Origin: Pleurotus ostreatus/Saccharomyces cerevisiae fusant | Lineage: Eukaryota > Opisthokonta | Direction of reading: 5' to 3' | DNA length: 48,549 nt | Assembly (NCBI GenBank): GCA_024196135.1 | Contig: JAMQCK010000153.1 | Coordinates: forward strand, 1 to 48,549 | Shown here: positions 1-11,565 of the stretch, piece after piece | Layout of the letters: each line of letters begins with the position of its first letter | Position numbering within the stretch: the stretch's first letter is position 1 | The notes under the pieces: generated by a model | Databases searched by the model: none | What the model was told of the DNA's origin: nothing | What the model saw: only the letters and a program-made list of their open reading frames with translations | Position numbers and translations under genes: made by a program

Positions 1-236
1 CCATCGCTGTGCCCGACGTTGCTGTGCTCGTCGCCCGAGTCGCTCGCGCTCGATGGGTCGTCGTCGCCGTGCTCGGGGCTCTTCTCCCGGCGGCGCTGTA
101 CCGGGCGCGCGACACCCGTCGTGCTCTTTGGCCGCGGGACGGGATCTGCAGCGACCTTGCTGAGCATCTGCACGGTTGAGGAGGGCTTGTTGCCCGAGGA
201 GGAGTGGCGGCGGCGGCGTGCGGGGATCGTGGACAT
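1..236 (-). CDS. N-terminus of unrecognised Ser/Arg-rich protein (cut by left edge)
   Basis: Reading leftward from the ATG at 236 there is an open frame with no stop to the window edge, about 78 residues. It starts MSTIPARRRRHSSSGNKPSS, stays rich in Ser, Arg, Lys and Pro, and turns acidic near the edge (EHGDDDPSSASDSGDEHS). This composition suggests a disordered, possibly nuclear N-terminal tail. The opposite strand is also open here but gives a composition typical of an antisense shadow. A TATA-like box 144-151 bases upstream on the same strand (380-387) supports the chosen start. No domain is visible in this part, so no function can be given. Confidence 0.6.
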   Translation of the reverse strand, partial: MSTIPARRRRHSSSGNKPSSTVQMLSKVAADPVPRPKSTTGVARPVQRRREKSPEHGDDDPSSASDSGDEHSNVGHSD

Positions 237-955
237 GGTGGAAGGTGGCAAGATGCAAAGAGGGCAGGCACGATGAAGATGGCCGACAATAGGGAATGCT
301 TCCGGCAGCTGAATTTGATGGCGGCGCGGGGATGGGTCGCGTCAAAGCCGGCCGTGAGTCTTGCGCGGTTCGAGCCGCACTTATATACAGACGGGCAGGT
401 TTCCGGCAGGGATAGGGTCTTCAACATCACGAAGCTAGTGTTGCTTCGCACACGGTTGCGGGAATATTACAACCATTGTCTCACCCCAACCTCGTCGTCT
501 TGAATCTCTGACTCCCGGGAAAAGACCATGAGCTCCCGTCGGATAGCAGGATAGTATCTCGACATTGCCCACCACCGTGCAACCCTTTGCGAGGTTTAGG
601 GAAAGCCCAGGGAGGGGAGCACCGAGCGTGAGCCAGTGAATGGAAGTATGCCCCGCAGTCAGCATTAGTCAATTCTCTGACGAACGCCCAACCCCTCTGA
701 CCTCTCTGTACTCACGAGCCTCGTCATCGGCCGACTGGGCAGTATGCCGCCCCACCGATAGTCGGTACAGGAACTGCAGAAGCGAACCTATCCCCTGGTG
801 CCGCGGACATCGACCGCGCGAACCCTGGGGGTGTCTCGTGAAGGTCATTGTGCACGCTCAAAAGTCGTGGTCGAATTTGAGCGTATTTTTCCGTATCAAG
901 ACATTCGCTACCAGATCAAGCTTGGGCATCACCTGGAGGCGCGTTAGTGCTCAGT
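237..955. other. Intergenic, no supported gene
   Basis: This stretch holds the 5' flank of the left-edge gene and the 3' flank of COG2. Short open frames on both strands (for example 640-963 plus) have no recognisable domain and no consistent splice sites. Apart from the TATA-like box at 380-387 I see nothing I can name. Confidence 0.5.
380..387 (-). promoter_or_regulatory. TATA-like box for the left-edge gene
   Basis: On the minus strand this reads TATATAAG, followed about 144 bases later by the ATG at 236. Spacing and sequence fit a fungal core promoter; this is inference from pattern only. Confidence 0.4.
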
Positions 956-3900
956 CTAAATGAACGAACGTGCAGACCCTGACTCACCCTCCTCCCTGTG
1001 CACCATCTCATCCAGCATCCTGAACGCCGCACTCTGTCCTACTTCCACTCCAAGTGCCTCACCCTCTCTCCCAAAAGCTTCGACGTCGAGGATCATCTGC
1101 GTCCGGATCCGCTCCTCGTCCCTCCCCTCGTCGTCCTTTGCGCCCCCGCCGAAGAGCGAGAACGTGGTCTTCCTCCCCTTCTTCAGACGCCGCAGCGACT
1201 CTTCCGTCTTGCGCATGGCGGTCACGTAGTAGCCGTACCTGCATTCGATGTTAGCTTGATGTACGGAAGGTGCTTCAGGGTCGCCTTACCTTTCGGCAAC
1301 GGTCTCGAAGATCTCCACCGCGAAGGGGTGCACCAGATCCTTCAGCGGAGAGCCGGGACCCTCGGTAGTATTGATACCGAAGTACGTCTTGACGGGCTTG
1401 AAGATCGTCGGGATGAAGTAGCTGGCCTCGGACGGCATCTTCTTGTTTGACATGGCGCGGAACTGCGATGGAATCGAGCGGACGGGCAGGAGCGCCTCCG
1501 AGCATCGCCGGACGAGCACCGATATGATGCGCCTGGAAAGCCCAGGTTGCAACGAAGTAATCTGCTCGAGCGAGTGCTCGAGGGCGTCTGCAATAATTAT
1601 GAGCTTAGGACTCGGCAATAGAGGTACAACTATCCACCTTCCGGGTTCGTCTCGTCCTCGTTGGCAGACTCGGGCAGTAGGACGCTGATCTGCTCCCGCC
1701 AGATAGTCATAACATTCGCCTCCATCGCCCGGATGTCTGCCATCACAGTCGAACAGTTGCGCAGGGCCGCATCGTCCGCGGCGATGCTCTCAGCCGACGG
1801 TGCTTCGTTCGGCGGCGCTGGCGTCGACGTGGAGGACCGCCCGACGGGTGAATCGGAGCGCTGACGTTGTTCGTAAGTAGATGTTTTCGCTCGGAAATGA
1901 GAAGACATACGCGCTCCTTCGCCGGATACGCGGCAGTTGTCCGCGTTGGTGACTCGTCGGCGCCCGCGAGGGCTTGGTCTAGCCAAGTCTTGTATCGGCT
2001 GAGAAGCTACAGTTCGTGAGGAAGATGTTGAGTGAACAGGGTTACGTTGAAGCTCACCTGCAGCGTTAACCTCCAGAACCGATGGCTCAGATCCGGGATG
2101 TAGATCTCGGCACTCCAGCAGGCTGAGATCGCTTCCCAGACCGCTCTCGCTTGACTCGTCGCGAAGTCCTTGTCAGCGACTGAACGAAGAACGTCAGTTC
2201 AACGCGCCGCGAATCCAGGGGAAGCTCATACCCGTTCCTGCCCTCTCGAGCTTCGTCACGCTCAAGCTTTCCTCCAGCTTCGTGATGATCTCCTTCCACC
2301 GCAGTTGGAAGTACACGGGTAGCTGCCATCGCCTCTCAAAGTTCATGTACACCGGATGCTTTCGCATCACCTCGACGGCATGCTCCGATGGTGCCAGGAC
2401 CTCGAGCGCTCGCAGGAACGACTGGGTCATCTCATGGTTCTGCAAGACCCATCAGCGTTGCACCCAAGATCCGTACAATTCGTTGTAAAGGCTCACCTTG
2501 CGAAACTCGTTCGGCCTGCCCGCCGCGAACACGACAGTCCCCAGCTCCTCGATGATGGAGTTCCCAATCTCAGCCCACACAACGTTCGCCATGATCTCGA
2601 AGCCATGGAACTCCGACGTCCGCGTCGGCTCCAGCGCAAGCGTCGTGGGGTCCACCGCGCTGCCATTCTTCTCCCGCGACATGGACATGGGCTTCAGCGA
2701 CACTCGTTCAGCAATATCCATGATACGGCTGAGATCCCGCTCGACGAAGCGGATGATCTGAATGTAGAGCTTGGCCAGCGGGTCGTCGAGTTCTTCGAGT
2801 GAACGTGCCCAAGGTGAAGATGAGGCAAGACCTAAGGTTGGCGCGAAAGCCGTTCGGTTGTGCATGGCGGTATATGGGGTATAGGGCGTGGCTGGCAGGT
2901 TAGTGCTTTGGAGGAAGGACGGTGCGTTTGAGGTAACGAAGGGCGTATGGGGTACCAGAGGTGATGGTGGTGCTGCGAGTGCGCCAGGGAAGATAGCCTG
3001 GAAGAGATGAGTGACGCGGTATACAGCTGAGCGCGCGGCTGACCTTCTTCACGTACGCGCGGACGACGTCTCGTCGTAAGATGTCCTCCGCGTCTCGCCA
3101 TAGTCCCAGCATGTCGTACGTCCGTAGACATTCCGTGAGGTCCGACGTCCACTTTGCCTTGTTGAGCTCGGAGACTTTACCGTCGGCGAGGCCTGATAGC
3201 AGGTTGGAGAAGAGGTGATCCAGGTCAGAGGATAACGACGACTGGATGCGGTCTATTCTCTGCAGCGCATCAGCATTGGAAGGATGCGGGCTTCCAGCTG
3301 CATACCCATTGTATCTGGTCGACGAAGACACATTTCTCGGACCGGGCTTTATTGACGTGGTACAGGAGTTGGTTGTACTCCGCCGCGACGCGACTGAGAT
3401 GCTTGGCCTGGCTTGTACGGTCCCTTCAGAGAGATGAGCGATCGGATGGTGGAGTTTTGGATGATACGCACTTGTCCTCGGTAGTCTCCTCGATCCCGTA
3501 TGCCAATTGACTGCTACTTCCCTCTGAGGATTCCTGCTCGGTGGTGATGGATAGCAAGCTCTCGAGGCGCGTCATGTTTTCAGATATCTTGAGCAACAAG
3601 TGAAGTAGCGCCTGACTTCGATGGTCAGCTAGAGGTCATGGACGCAGATGGGCCACGCACTTTCTCCTCGCGCAGCACTGCCCGCTTCTGCAGCTTGTCC
3701 TGGATCGCGGCTTGGATAGCGTTCAGCTCATCTTTCGATTCCTGCACGCGTATAAGCTTCGAAATATGTTTTCAAAGCATGTGCACGCACCAAGATCTGA
3801 GCCTTGATGTCCCCCAGCGGCTGCTTCAGTCGCTCCAGGCGCACGCCTTCCCCTTGCAGGTCGGTGCTCAGGCTGATGAACGCTTCATAGTCGTCGTTGA

Positions 3901-4162
3901 TGAGGCGCACCAGCTCCTCCTTGAGGGTCGCCATATACTCCCTCAGCTCTGTCCGCAGGTCTGGCAGGGAGGTGTGGACTCGCGACAGCAGAAACTCTTC
4001 GACATTGAAGGTAGGCGCGGTGAGGTACGGGTTCTCGTGCGACAAGGGGAGGGGAAGGGGGAGGTCATGATTTATTGGTTCACTTGACTTCGAGTTCCCT
4101 TCACGCTCGGCGAGCTCCTCGGCAAGCCGGTCGAGTTCGAGTGGGTCCGCGCTGGCGGCCAT
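956..4162 (-). CDS. COG2: Conserved oligomeric Golgi complex subunit 2 (COG2)
   Basis: COG2 is a lobe A subunit of the COG tethering complex, which captures retrograde intra-Golgi vesicles. The N-terminal exon (4162-3792) has the COG2 signature: FNVEEFLLSRVHTSLPDLR, then a coiled-coil-prone stretch with LINDDYEAFISLSTDLQGEG. The C-terminal COG2 domain is also clear: EFHGFEIMANVVWAEIGNSI, FERRWQLPVYFQLRWKEI, then an exon with CWSAEIYIPDLSHRFWRLTL. The protein ends with a basic segment (TEESLRRLKKGRKTTFSLF) and a TAG at 956-958. Several short introns are visible, such as 3791-3744 (GTGCGT...GTGCAG). The first ATG at 4162-4160 opens the conserved N-terminus directly. Internal exon borders were not all resolved. 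Length, roughly 800-850 residues, is normal for fungal COG2. Confidence 0.88.
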
Positions 4163-4259
4163 GATGGCGCGGAGAGACGTGTGACGCGACGCGCCGAACT
4201 ACCAAATCCGGAGAACAATGGCGCTTGCTTTTTGACCTTCCCCCTCATCTTCTCAAGTC
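4163..4259. promoter_or_regulatory. Divergent promoter of COG2 and hemerythrin-like gene
   Basis: Only 97 bases separate the two divergent start codons, so core elements of both genes and their 5' leaders must be packed here or overlap. A pyrimidine-rich run (ttttgaccttccccctcatcttc) lies just before the plus-strand ATG. No clear TATA box is seen. Confidence 0.5.
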
Positions 4260-5065
4260 ATGGACGACTCCATCTCTGACGAAAAATGGGACGGGGTATG
4301 TCTGAACTGTCTAGTTGCTCATGCTTAAGTCTGACTGTATATACGTTACAACAGCTCAGCACAAAAATGAATTACTTTCATACCGAATTCAAGCGCCATT
4401 GTGAGGGACACTTGCCTTCCGAATGCTATCATATTTGACCCACAGTCAGTCGATGAGCTATACGATGTGCGTTTGATCTTCAAAGACTGAATGCAACTAC
4501 CTTATACCTGAAGAGCTCTAGCTTGCCGACGGTTCCTTCAGCAAGAAAGGATGGAACCTAAATCTCTACCTTCGCAGCGCATTGTCGTTCATTGACCGTA
4601 ACCGGCATCTTTTATACCTTAAATAATTGTTGACGTAATTCTCAGACCTCAACATGCATCACACTATCGAGGAGCGTTTCTGGTTTCCTTACCTCGCCAA
4701 ACGCATGCCGCAGTTCTCTCATAAGGACCGTGGCGAGCATGTCGTCTCTCACGAGGGAATTCACAAAGGTAACGACCATGGTAACTCTCCTTGACCTTCT
4801 CTTACCCGCCATCAGGACTTGAAGACCTCAGTACCCTTGTTCGTAAGTACAGGACGGACAATACTTCTTACTCGCCAGAGGAGATGCGCGCTTGCTTGGA
4901 TAGCTTCAAGGACGTGCTCTTCAAGCACCTAGATCAGGAGGTAAGTATCGTTCTCCGCTTGCGCCAATCATTGTACTCAATAACGCGCAGGTCGAGGACC
5001 TTAAAGGGGCGAATCTGAAGAAGTATTGGAAGTACGAAGAGCTGCGACCGTTGAGAGCTTACTGA
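4260..5065 (+). CDS. Hemerythrin-like (HHE) domain protein
   Basis: Seven exons (4260-4295, 4355-4400, 4450-4466, 4522-4597, 4646-4768, 4816-4940, 4991-5065) join into a 165-residue protein with no internal stop. It is a four-helix HHE protein with the expected metal-ligand pattern: FHTEFKRHFDELYD, then LNMHHTIEERFWFP, HEGIHKGLEDL and LFKHLDQEVEDL. Family knowledge: such proteins bind a non-haem di-iron centre through His and Glu/Asp, and may bind oxygen or sense iron; substrates are unknown for the fungal forms. The 17-base exon is supported because only the acceptor ending gtcag (4449) keeps the conserved KRHFDELYD in frame. No signal peptide is seen, so it is probably cytosolic. Confidence 0.85.
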
Positions 5066-5586
5066 GTCGTGCGCACTGCGCATCACTATTCGGCCCTGCT
5101 CTATAGTAATCCTTTGCAACGACCACGATAACTTGCATCGACTGGGCTGACTCTGTGAGTGTCAGTAGCGCAGGAAGGCGACTTAAAGAGGTCCCAAATC
5201 CTCATGCTGAGTGGCTTTCCGCTAGCGCTCCAGCAGACCTGACGCGTACGGATGACGGCCCGTACATGCGAGTTCGAATCATAAACGATGCGTCTTCCGC
5301 GAAACATCATGGGTGGCATCTTACCATTACCTTGTCGTGAATCGAAAGGCGATTCGAATGCAGGACCTTCGGGTACATCGCTGACTCTGACGGAAGGAAT
5401 GTTTACGTTTCTCGACGTCGAGTTCGGACTATACAGGATTTTCGCCTCGCAGCGTCAGGGGATTTGTCCGAGCTATCAGACGCTCATTGCGGTCAAGCCT
5501 GAAGATACATATTAAATAGATAAATACAGCAAGGTACACATCTCGAAGATCGCGAATACATAGATAAATAATCGCACGTACAAGGC
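5066..5586. other. Convergent intergenic region with doubtful short ORF
   Basis: The hemerythrin-like gene and the next minus-strand gene converge here. Plus-strand frames at 5155-5340 and up to 5515 (ending QTLIAVKPEDTY) look mildly coding. I could not find a start plus splice pair that joins them, and no domain is visible. They are more likely 3' UTR or a decayed gene. Confidence 0.3.
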
Positions 5587-6900
5587 TTAGACAGAGCTAC
5601 CATGGGCTGTTTCAAATGATTCGCGCGATTTTTTCCTCAAGATGCTCGGGCCCTTCACGGTGGCACAGGAAAGAGCGAACAGGAAAGCCATTGAGAGCGG
5701 TAGGATGAGAAATAAGGAAGATGCGCCCTGCAACCTGGGATCACTGGCGGACCATACGCCGGTAAGAAGGCCTGAAGGAGACCTGCGTGAGATGCGGAGA
5801 ACATACGATGAAATGACACATACCGATGGCTAGAAATAGTGTCGCGATGCCAATAGAGAAGAAAGGGTACGAGAGCATGATCAAGGTGCAGTACACATGA
5901 AAGCGGTCTGCGTACAAAACCTGGGATCGAACCAAACGTCAGGTAACATGCGCTGAACGAGCCTCAGCAACATACCTTCTCCGACCAGTATGCCTGCACC
6001 TTGCTCGTCACGAGGACGCAGGCCCCTCCGACAATGATGCCTCCGATGAGTAGCCCAAAGGATGCGACTAAACATATGTAAGGGCCGCGACGAGTGTAGT
6101 TGAGGATCTCGTCTCTTGGCGGCTCTGTTGTCAGAAAAGTAGCCGCACTAGCCAATAACAGCCCTGCCTGCAGGACCGTGAGCTAGGGCTCGTTGTGTAA
6201 AATGCAATTGCGGACGCACCACCAAGAGCATATTGTTCAGATGGTCACATATCTGTCGAATACTGGCCTCCCAGAAACTCCCATCACCATGTTCCTGCTC
6301 GAGGCGTACAGCAGCCCACACGGGCTCCAGACCAGCGTGTCCATAGGCCGTTATACATAAAAGGTTGAACAGCGCGCGACGAAGTCTTGCGAGGAATCCT
6401 GATCCTTTGGGCGCACTCCAGTGGTCGGGGAGAGGGAATTGGTCGAGGATCTTCGCCTGTTGTTGAACCCGTGTAGGGCCTAGGGGCAGGTCTTCCCTGA
6501 TGGTTGGCGCCATTGACACTTTCCGAGCGTCAGGAAGACTAGACTTCGTCGTAGACTCAGAGTTGGGATATCCTCCGTTAGCTGAGGACGACATGGGCGC
6601 AGGGGAGGGGAGGTGATGCAGTTCTGCAGGGTTGACTCGACGAATACGAGGCATATATACACTTACTGGATATCTTCGCTGCGGCATGCCAGAGGGAGGC
6701 GTGGTTTGGGTGCGAGGAGGAAGGCAGTCGAACGCACCCAAATGCCACACCGAAGCCACCAGAGAGGACTGCGGTACAAGTACACCACTCCAATGGGATG
6801 ATATTCGCACTGCGTCAGAGCCAGGATATCGTGCGCCTTTTGACCGACGTATGAAGGACCGTCAGTAGCACGATTGGAGGACACCACAAATCATACTGAC
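5587..6900 (-). CDS. Multi-pass membrane protein of unknown function, 5' end unresolved
   Basis: Exons chain in frame from an acceptor at 6905/6901 to a TAA at 5587-5589. They begin with a hydrophobic piece (DLWCPPIVLLTVLH), spliced to ANIIPLEWCTCTAVLSGG. A polar linker follows (GGYPNSESTTKSSLPDA), then a soluble segment (WEASIRQICDHLNNMLLV). The end holds several likely membrane helices: GLLLASAATFL, ICLVASFGLLIGGIIVGGA, CTLIMLSYPFFSIGIATLFL and LFLILPLSMAFLFAL, then a basic tail (KGPSILRKKSRESFE). The last acceptor is the one ending cttcag, because only that frame keeps the final helix. Such orphan membrane proteins are common in agaricomycetes. No in-frame ATG is found in the first seen exon, so one or more 5' exons lie in 6901-7500. 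Confidence 0.6.
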
Positions 6901-6905
6901 CTGCG

Positions 6906-8930
6906 AAGCGTCCGACCGAGAGACTAGAGTGTAGGCATCATATTGGCTCTATTGGAAGACTCGTAGCGCGTCCCCTCACATTAGCCCTGAAGTCTCGACG
7001 GAGGTAGACTTACTGCACGGTCCTCAGCTGAACACACGCGAATCGGGTGCAGCTTCCTCTCCGAGGATCCACTGGTATGAAGGCTTCGGAACGTCCTCGA
7101 CTCGTCTCCGTCCCAGTTATTGGGCTGCTTCTGGTCTGGTTCGCATCGTCTCGCCAGATTAGGCGGCGTTGCAGGAGACGAGGATGCGGGGATGCGGGAG
7201 GCGGTTTCGGGGTGGAGAGTTGTTACATCGCCTTGGGAGCGAGAAGTACGGGGCGAGATGGACGCATCCGATCTGGCGTTCGGCCAGCAGAGGATTTTCA
7301 TTGAAAGGTGGCTGCATGACTGGATGGCCAAAAATCAATAACCTTCTGCTCTGGCGCCGGGGAGCCTCGTAGCTGGGACGCGCAGGTACTGGAGGTCGGA
7401 CGGGGCAGATGAGCGTGCATATTCCATCGGGACGGACGCCACGCCCAATGCAGCGCGTGAGGATACTAGGACGAGGTTCAATAGAATCAGCGCGCACTAG
7501 CCTAGGACAACTAGACTTACGTATGTATTGTGTACTTGAGTACGCAGCGTTTCACGCGCGGTATGCCCTTCGAGCTCACTAATGTGAGCTATAGGGAGGC
7601 AAGCGAGTGATAGAAGCTCTCCCTCGTTGCTCGCCATCCTCGTGTGGTCAACAACAGTGACGTTAGTGGAACAAGCGGCACGCCGGTCGTAACAGACGAC
7701 GAAGGACGCGCTACTGTCATATGTTGTCTTCTGTATTCAACAAATCTGCGCGAGCGGCCTGCCCAAGGACAGACTTTCGAAGTCATTCATCGAGGCGCTT
7801 TTGTTCTGGAGAATTTGTGAGAAAACCAACAGCTCGCGGGTTTTCGAAGGAATTCGTCCGCTTCAAGGTACTTGTTAACCGCTCAATCCGCGGACGGATT
7901 TGTCCCCGTCAATGATGGCAAGGTATTTTGGACGCCTTGATATGAGTAATTCTTAGAACCTGGTAGCCGTCAGCACCCTGACTGTGATTGGTACGTACCG
8001 CGCGTCTCACAAAGGCAGCAAGCGTGCTTCCCGCGAAGTCGCTCTCTTCGGACTGCGTATTCTCGGATATATTTCGTGACGGCCTTGAAGCGCATCTCGT
8101 GTCTACCTTGAAACCACTGCTACTGCAAGCAATCGACGAGAGAATAGGGTGCACGCAAGCGCCATACCCCGCTTGGAGCTGAAATACTGGCGATGGATTC
8201 CGAAGCCGAGTACACTTGCAGGCATTAATCTTCCTCGGTGCTAAGTCCCGTGTTCACCGCACGAGGAGATGGTCAGCAGCGGGGCGTTGGCAGCTGGCAC
8301 TCACTCAGATACGTGCCAGCCGGCGGGATGCAGTCACTTGCAGTGTGCGACTGAACCGGACTGGGAACGGCATGGTCCAGTGGGGCGGTACATTGCCCGT
8401 GCTATCAGCGGGGCCTGTTATTGCTATACTCAGCCGAGGCAGAAGTATCCAATATTTTCGGCTGTGGCAGAGAAGCTACTCTCTATCCATTCGAGTGCGA
8501 CCCTGTCGATCCTGAAAGTAAGAGGGAAACCCGCATTTTTAGGGAAAATACGCCACAAAATCTCAAAGGGTATATCCCGGGCCGGCCGGCCGGCGCTCGA
8601 ACTGTAGCGGGCCGAACCTTCCACGTCCTCTCGTAGACTCGTACTTTGTCTGCGCGTCTTCGGTATTATAGATATTGTCGTCAATTCTCAGGCGGAGAAG
8701 CGCATTCTGTACCAGGCCTAAATGTGCCGCCGTCGCGCGCCAGCAGTTGGGTTCCCCTCAGGAACAGACGATTGCGTAGTCAACTGAAAGCAGCGTTTGT
8801 ATACGTTTATGATACAAATATATGTCACGTTTACATACAGTACCTACTGATACATACATACGTTGGTCAAGACGATATTGGCTCAAGCCAGCGACGAAGT
8901 ACACTGTTACAATACATCCCTTCCCCCTCA
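6906..8930. other. Long gene-poor stretch with unresolved 5' exon(s)
   Basis: The missing first exon of the membrane protein probably lies near the left end; the minus frame 7331-7014 ends at a good GTAAGT donor but in the wrong phase. Minus 8154-7909 and plus 7988-8182 are both open but cannot be told apart as coding. A 14-base self-complementary GC block lies at 8581-8594. AT-rich tracts near 8800-8865 (tacgtttatgatacaaatat) resemble a 3' UTR of the next minus-strand gene. Confidence 0.4.
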
Positions 8931-11565
8931 TCATACCATCGCGTCGGGGCTGCTCCTCATGGCGCCCATCCCGAAAGAGGTGACAGAGCCGCGCTGCGTG
9001 CGGATTAGCCAACGCACTCGTATCCTCGACGATCACCAGCACTCACCGAGTTCACCGCCGTCTTGTCCGAGTCCGACCACCTCGTCGACTTCTTCGAAAC
9101 CTGCATCGTCAGGCTCTTGGTCATCCTCTTTATCGGCTTCCCGACCGCCTTCCCCGCAGACTTCGCGCCCTTGCCCACTTGCTTGACGACGACCTTCGGT
9201 ATCCTCCTGTGCTCGTGGATCGGTTTGCGGTCTTCCTGCGAGATCCACAGCGACCACAGGAGAACAACGAGGTGCCAGGCGAAGTAGACGCCGACGATGA
9301 GCGCGGTCGTGGACTTGACGTCGTGCATGCAGAAGGCCATGAAGGAGACCGTGAAAAAGATTACGCTGCACACAAGTTCAGACCATAACACGTATAAGTA
9401 AGACTAATCCACTCACGACCAGATCGTCAACCCGTAGGGTAGACCGAGTAGCACGGCGAGGATCTCAAGGCCGATGTTTTCGTTGTTCAGAAGCTTGAGC
9501 CACGCTTGCTAGAAGAGGGTCAGGGACGAGGACGCATCGACACCGAAAGACACGTACAGCTCTGAGGAGGTCGTGTTTTTCCATCTGCCGGATGCGGCCC
9601 TCCAGCGCGGTGATGAGTACGAACGACGTCGACGAGCTGATGGCGGACAGGAAACATGCGATCTGGACGATGCCCTCCGGAAGATTGTCCACGCCCAGGA
9701 AGGATACGTTCGCTGCGAGCAGAATAGTCGCCTGCGGGAAGAGGGCGATTAGGGGGGACGCTAGCGGAGCTGGAAGGATCACATACCACGACGCGATGCC
9801 CTTCCCACTCCCTCAAAAGCGTATTTACGAGATTCCTCCAAGGTTCCTTCGCGAGCATCTTGTCCACCCACATACGGTTGAGCCCCGTGAGATGGTGCTG
9901 CGGCGCCCAGAAGAGGAAGAAGCCGCAGATCTTGATGAACCACGACTGGCCGACCTGGGTCGGCGGGTTGTTGAAGACGGATTGTTGGCGATCTGCGCGT
10001 GCCCCGCGTTGACTGTACAGGTTCATAAACTGGTCGTGATCTGGGACCGTAAGCGACCCGAGCTAATGACTGACGGGATGACTTACAGATATGTTGCATC
10101 ATGCGGCCAGGAAGCCATTCGCCATCGAGCGTGACGTGCAGTTTCTTCGCGGCTTTGGCTCGTGCTGCGTCAGGATCGTTAGTCAAGCGCGAGTTACACT
10201 GACTGCGTGCAACCTACACAACATTGAATCTACCATCTCGATCATGCTCGTCAACTCCTTCGCCGTGTAGTTTACGGTAGACGTGCTCGAGAAGACGACA
10301 TCTAAGCGGCGTCAGGTTGCGGTTTAACAGAGACTACAAAGAGCTCACCTGCGCGTGCGTCGTCCAAGATTTTCTGCCACTCTAGGATCCGTTGGGGCGT
10401 TGCTGTCTGTACATTCGGGAAATTATCCCAGTGCTTGCTAAACAACGATATAAACATGGTGTTCCGAAGTGGCTCAACAAACGCACTAGTATTGGTGACG
10501 AAGGTAAATTCCGACCAACTGAGTCTCGAGCAATGCCTCCGATTCCAATGATAGTTCGTAGGTCAGCGAGTAATCTTCCACCCAGAAGACGCATTCTTTC
10601 TCTGGGTCGACCAAGTAATACATTGCGGCATATTGACGGCCGGGTAGCTGGGGGCACAATTCGAGGCTTATGACAACTTGCCAGTCCCTGGGAGTGTCTT
10701 TCCCGGTACAGCGACAGAATTCTGCGGAGACGTAGTCGACAGCGGCGTTGATACAGGCCGCGATGATTTCATCTGGCATCCACTCCATCGTCAAGGCTCT
10801 CTGACAAAGGCATGAAGATCGGCTATCGAGACATAGTGATTGGACGTACGCGCTGTTCATCCCAGAAGAAAGGTCGACCGTCTGGGTGGGTGAGTCGTTT
10901 CCATCCTGCAGGCGGCTTCTCCCTGTGAACGGCGGTGAGATCCCCTGTACCCATCGGTAGACATCAGACTTACTCGATCTCAAAATCGCGTTGGCACGCC
11001 TGCACATCGTAGAAGGCGTTGTTCTTAGGTCTATGAAAGCTTAGCGCACTTCCTTGTTGATCGAACGGGCCGCTACATACACGACATGCTGTGGTACGTT
11101 GGGATCCGGATCAAGGTCTTCAGGCAAGAACGGGCGAATGGATGTGTAAGGTGTGCTGTCATCCTCCGAGTCTCTCGTATGTGACTGCACCACATCAGGG
11201 TCAGGGTGCGCGACAGGACCTCCTCCAAAGTGGCTACTATGAACCGATAAGGTCCTCGAGGTTTCTGTCGACGCACTCGAGGCTGTCGGTGTTGGCGAAG
11301 CGCTGCGTGAACGCTGACTGGACAAGGACGGTCGTTTGCTGGCATGCTTGACGTTATCCAACGAGAATGAGTCCCGATTGTACATCCTCGTTGGGCTCTC
11401 TGTAAACTCCCTCTCGCCGACATCGGTAATGGCTATCTCGAGGTGAGTAGGCGTTGATGAGGAGGTTCTGCGACGACGAGGGGGGCGGGTGGATGAAAGG
11501 GACGATCGACTGGCGTCTGACGTGTGCCCGGACATGGAATGACTGTCCCGCGAGGGCCCTGACAT
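8931..11565 (-). CDS. WW-like domain, four-TM membrane protein, copy A
   Basis: This is the downstream member of a tandem pair. In order it has: a Ser/Thr/Pro-rich disordered N-terminus; a conserved RPFLPEDLDPDPNVP motif; a WW-like element (PPAGWKRLTHPDGRPFFW); a soluble region with YAAMYYLVDPEKECVFWVED; then NLYSQRGARADRQQSVF and GLNRMWVDKMLAKEPW. The C-terminus holds about four membrane helices (ATILLAANVSFL, IVQIACFLSAISSSTSFVL, VIFFTVSFMAF, LIVGVYFAWHLVVLLWSLW) and a Lys-rich cytosolic tail. The final exon is spliced at a GTGAGT and ends TGA at 8931-8933. The start at 11565 is chosen by alignment with copy B; an in-frame ATG at 11604 is the alternative. Many agaricomycete proteins of this build are annotated only as WW domain-containing; function is unknown. 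Confidence 0.72.

Noticed and set aside
5260..5285. tRNA B-box-like gagttcgaatc
   Set aside because: The flanking five bases do not pair into a T stem and no A box lies at a proper distance upstream.
7988..8182. Helical-looking plus frame (SDIFRDGLEAHLVSTLKPLL)
   Set aside because: The opposite strand is equally open and coding-like, no ATG starts the frame, and no splice sites join it to anything.
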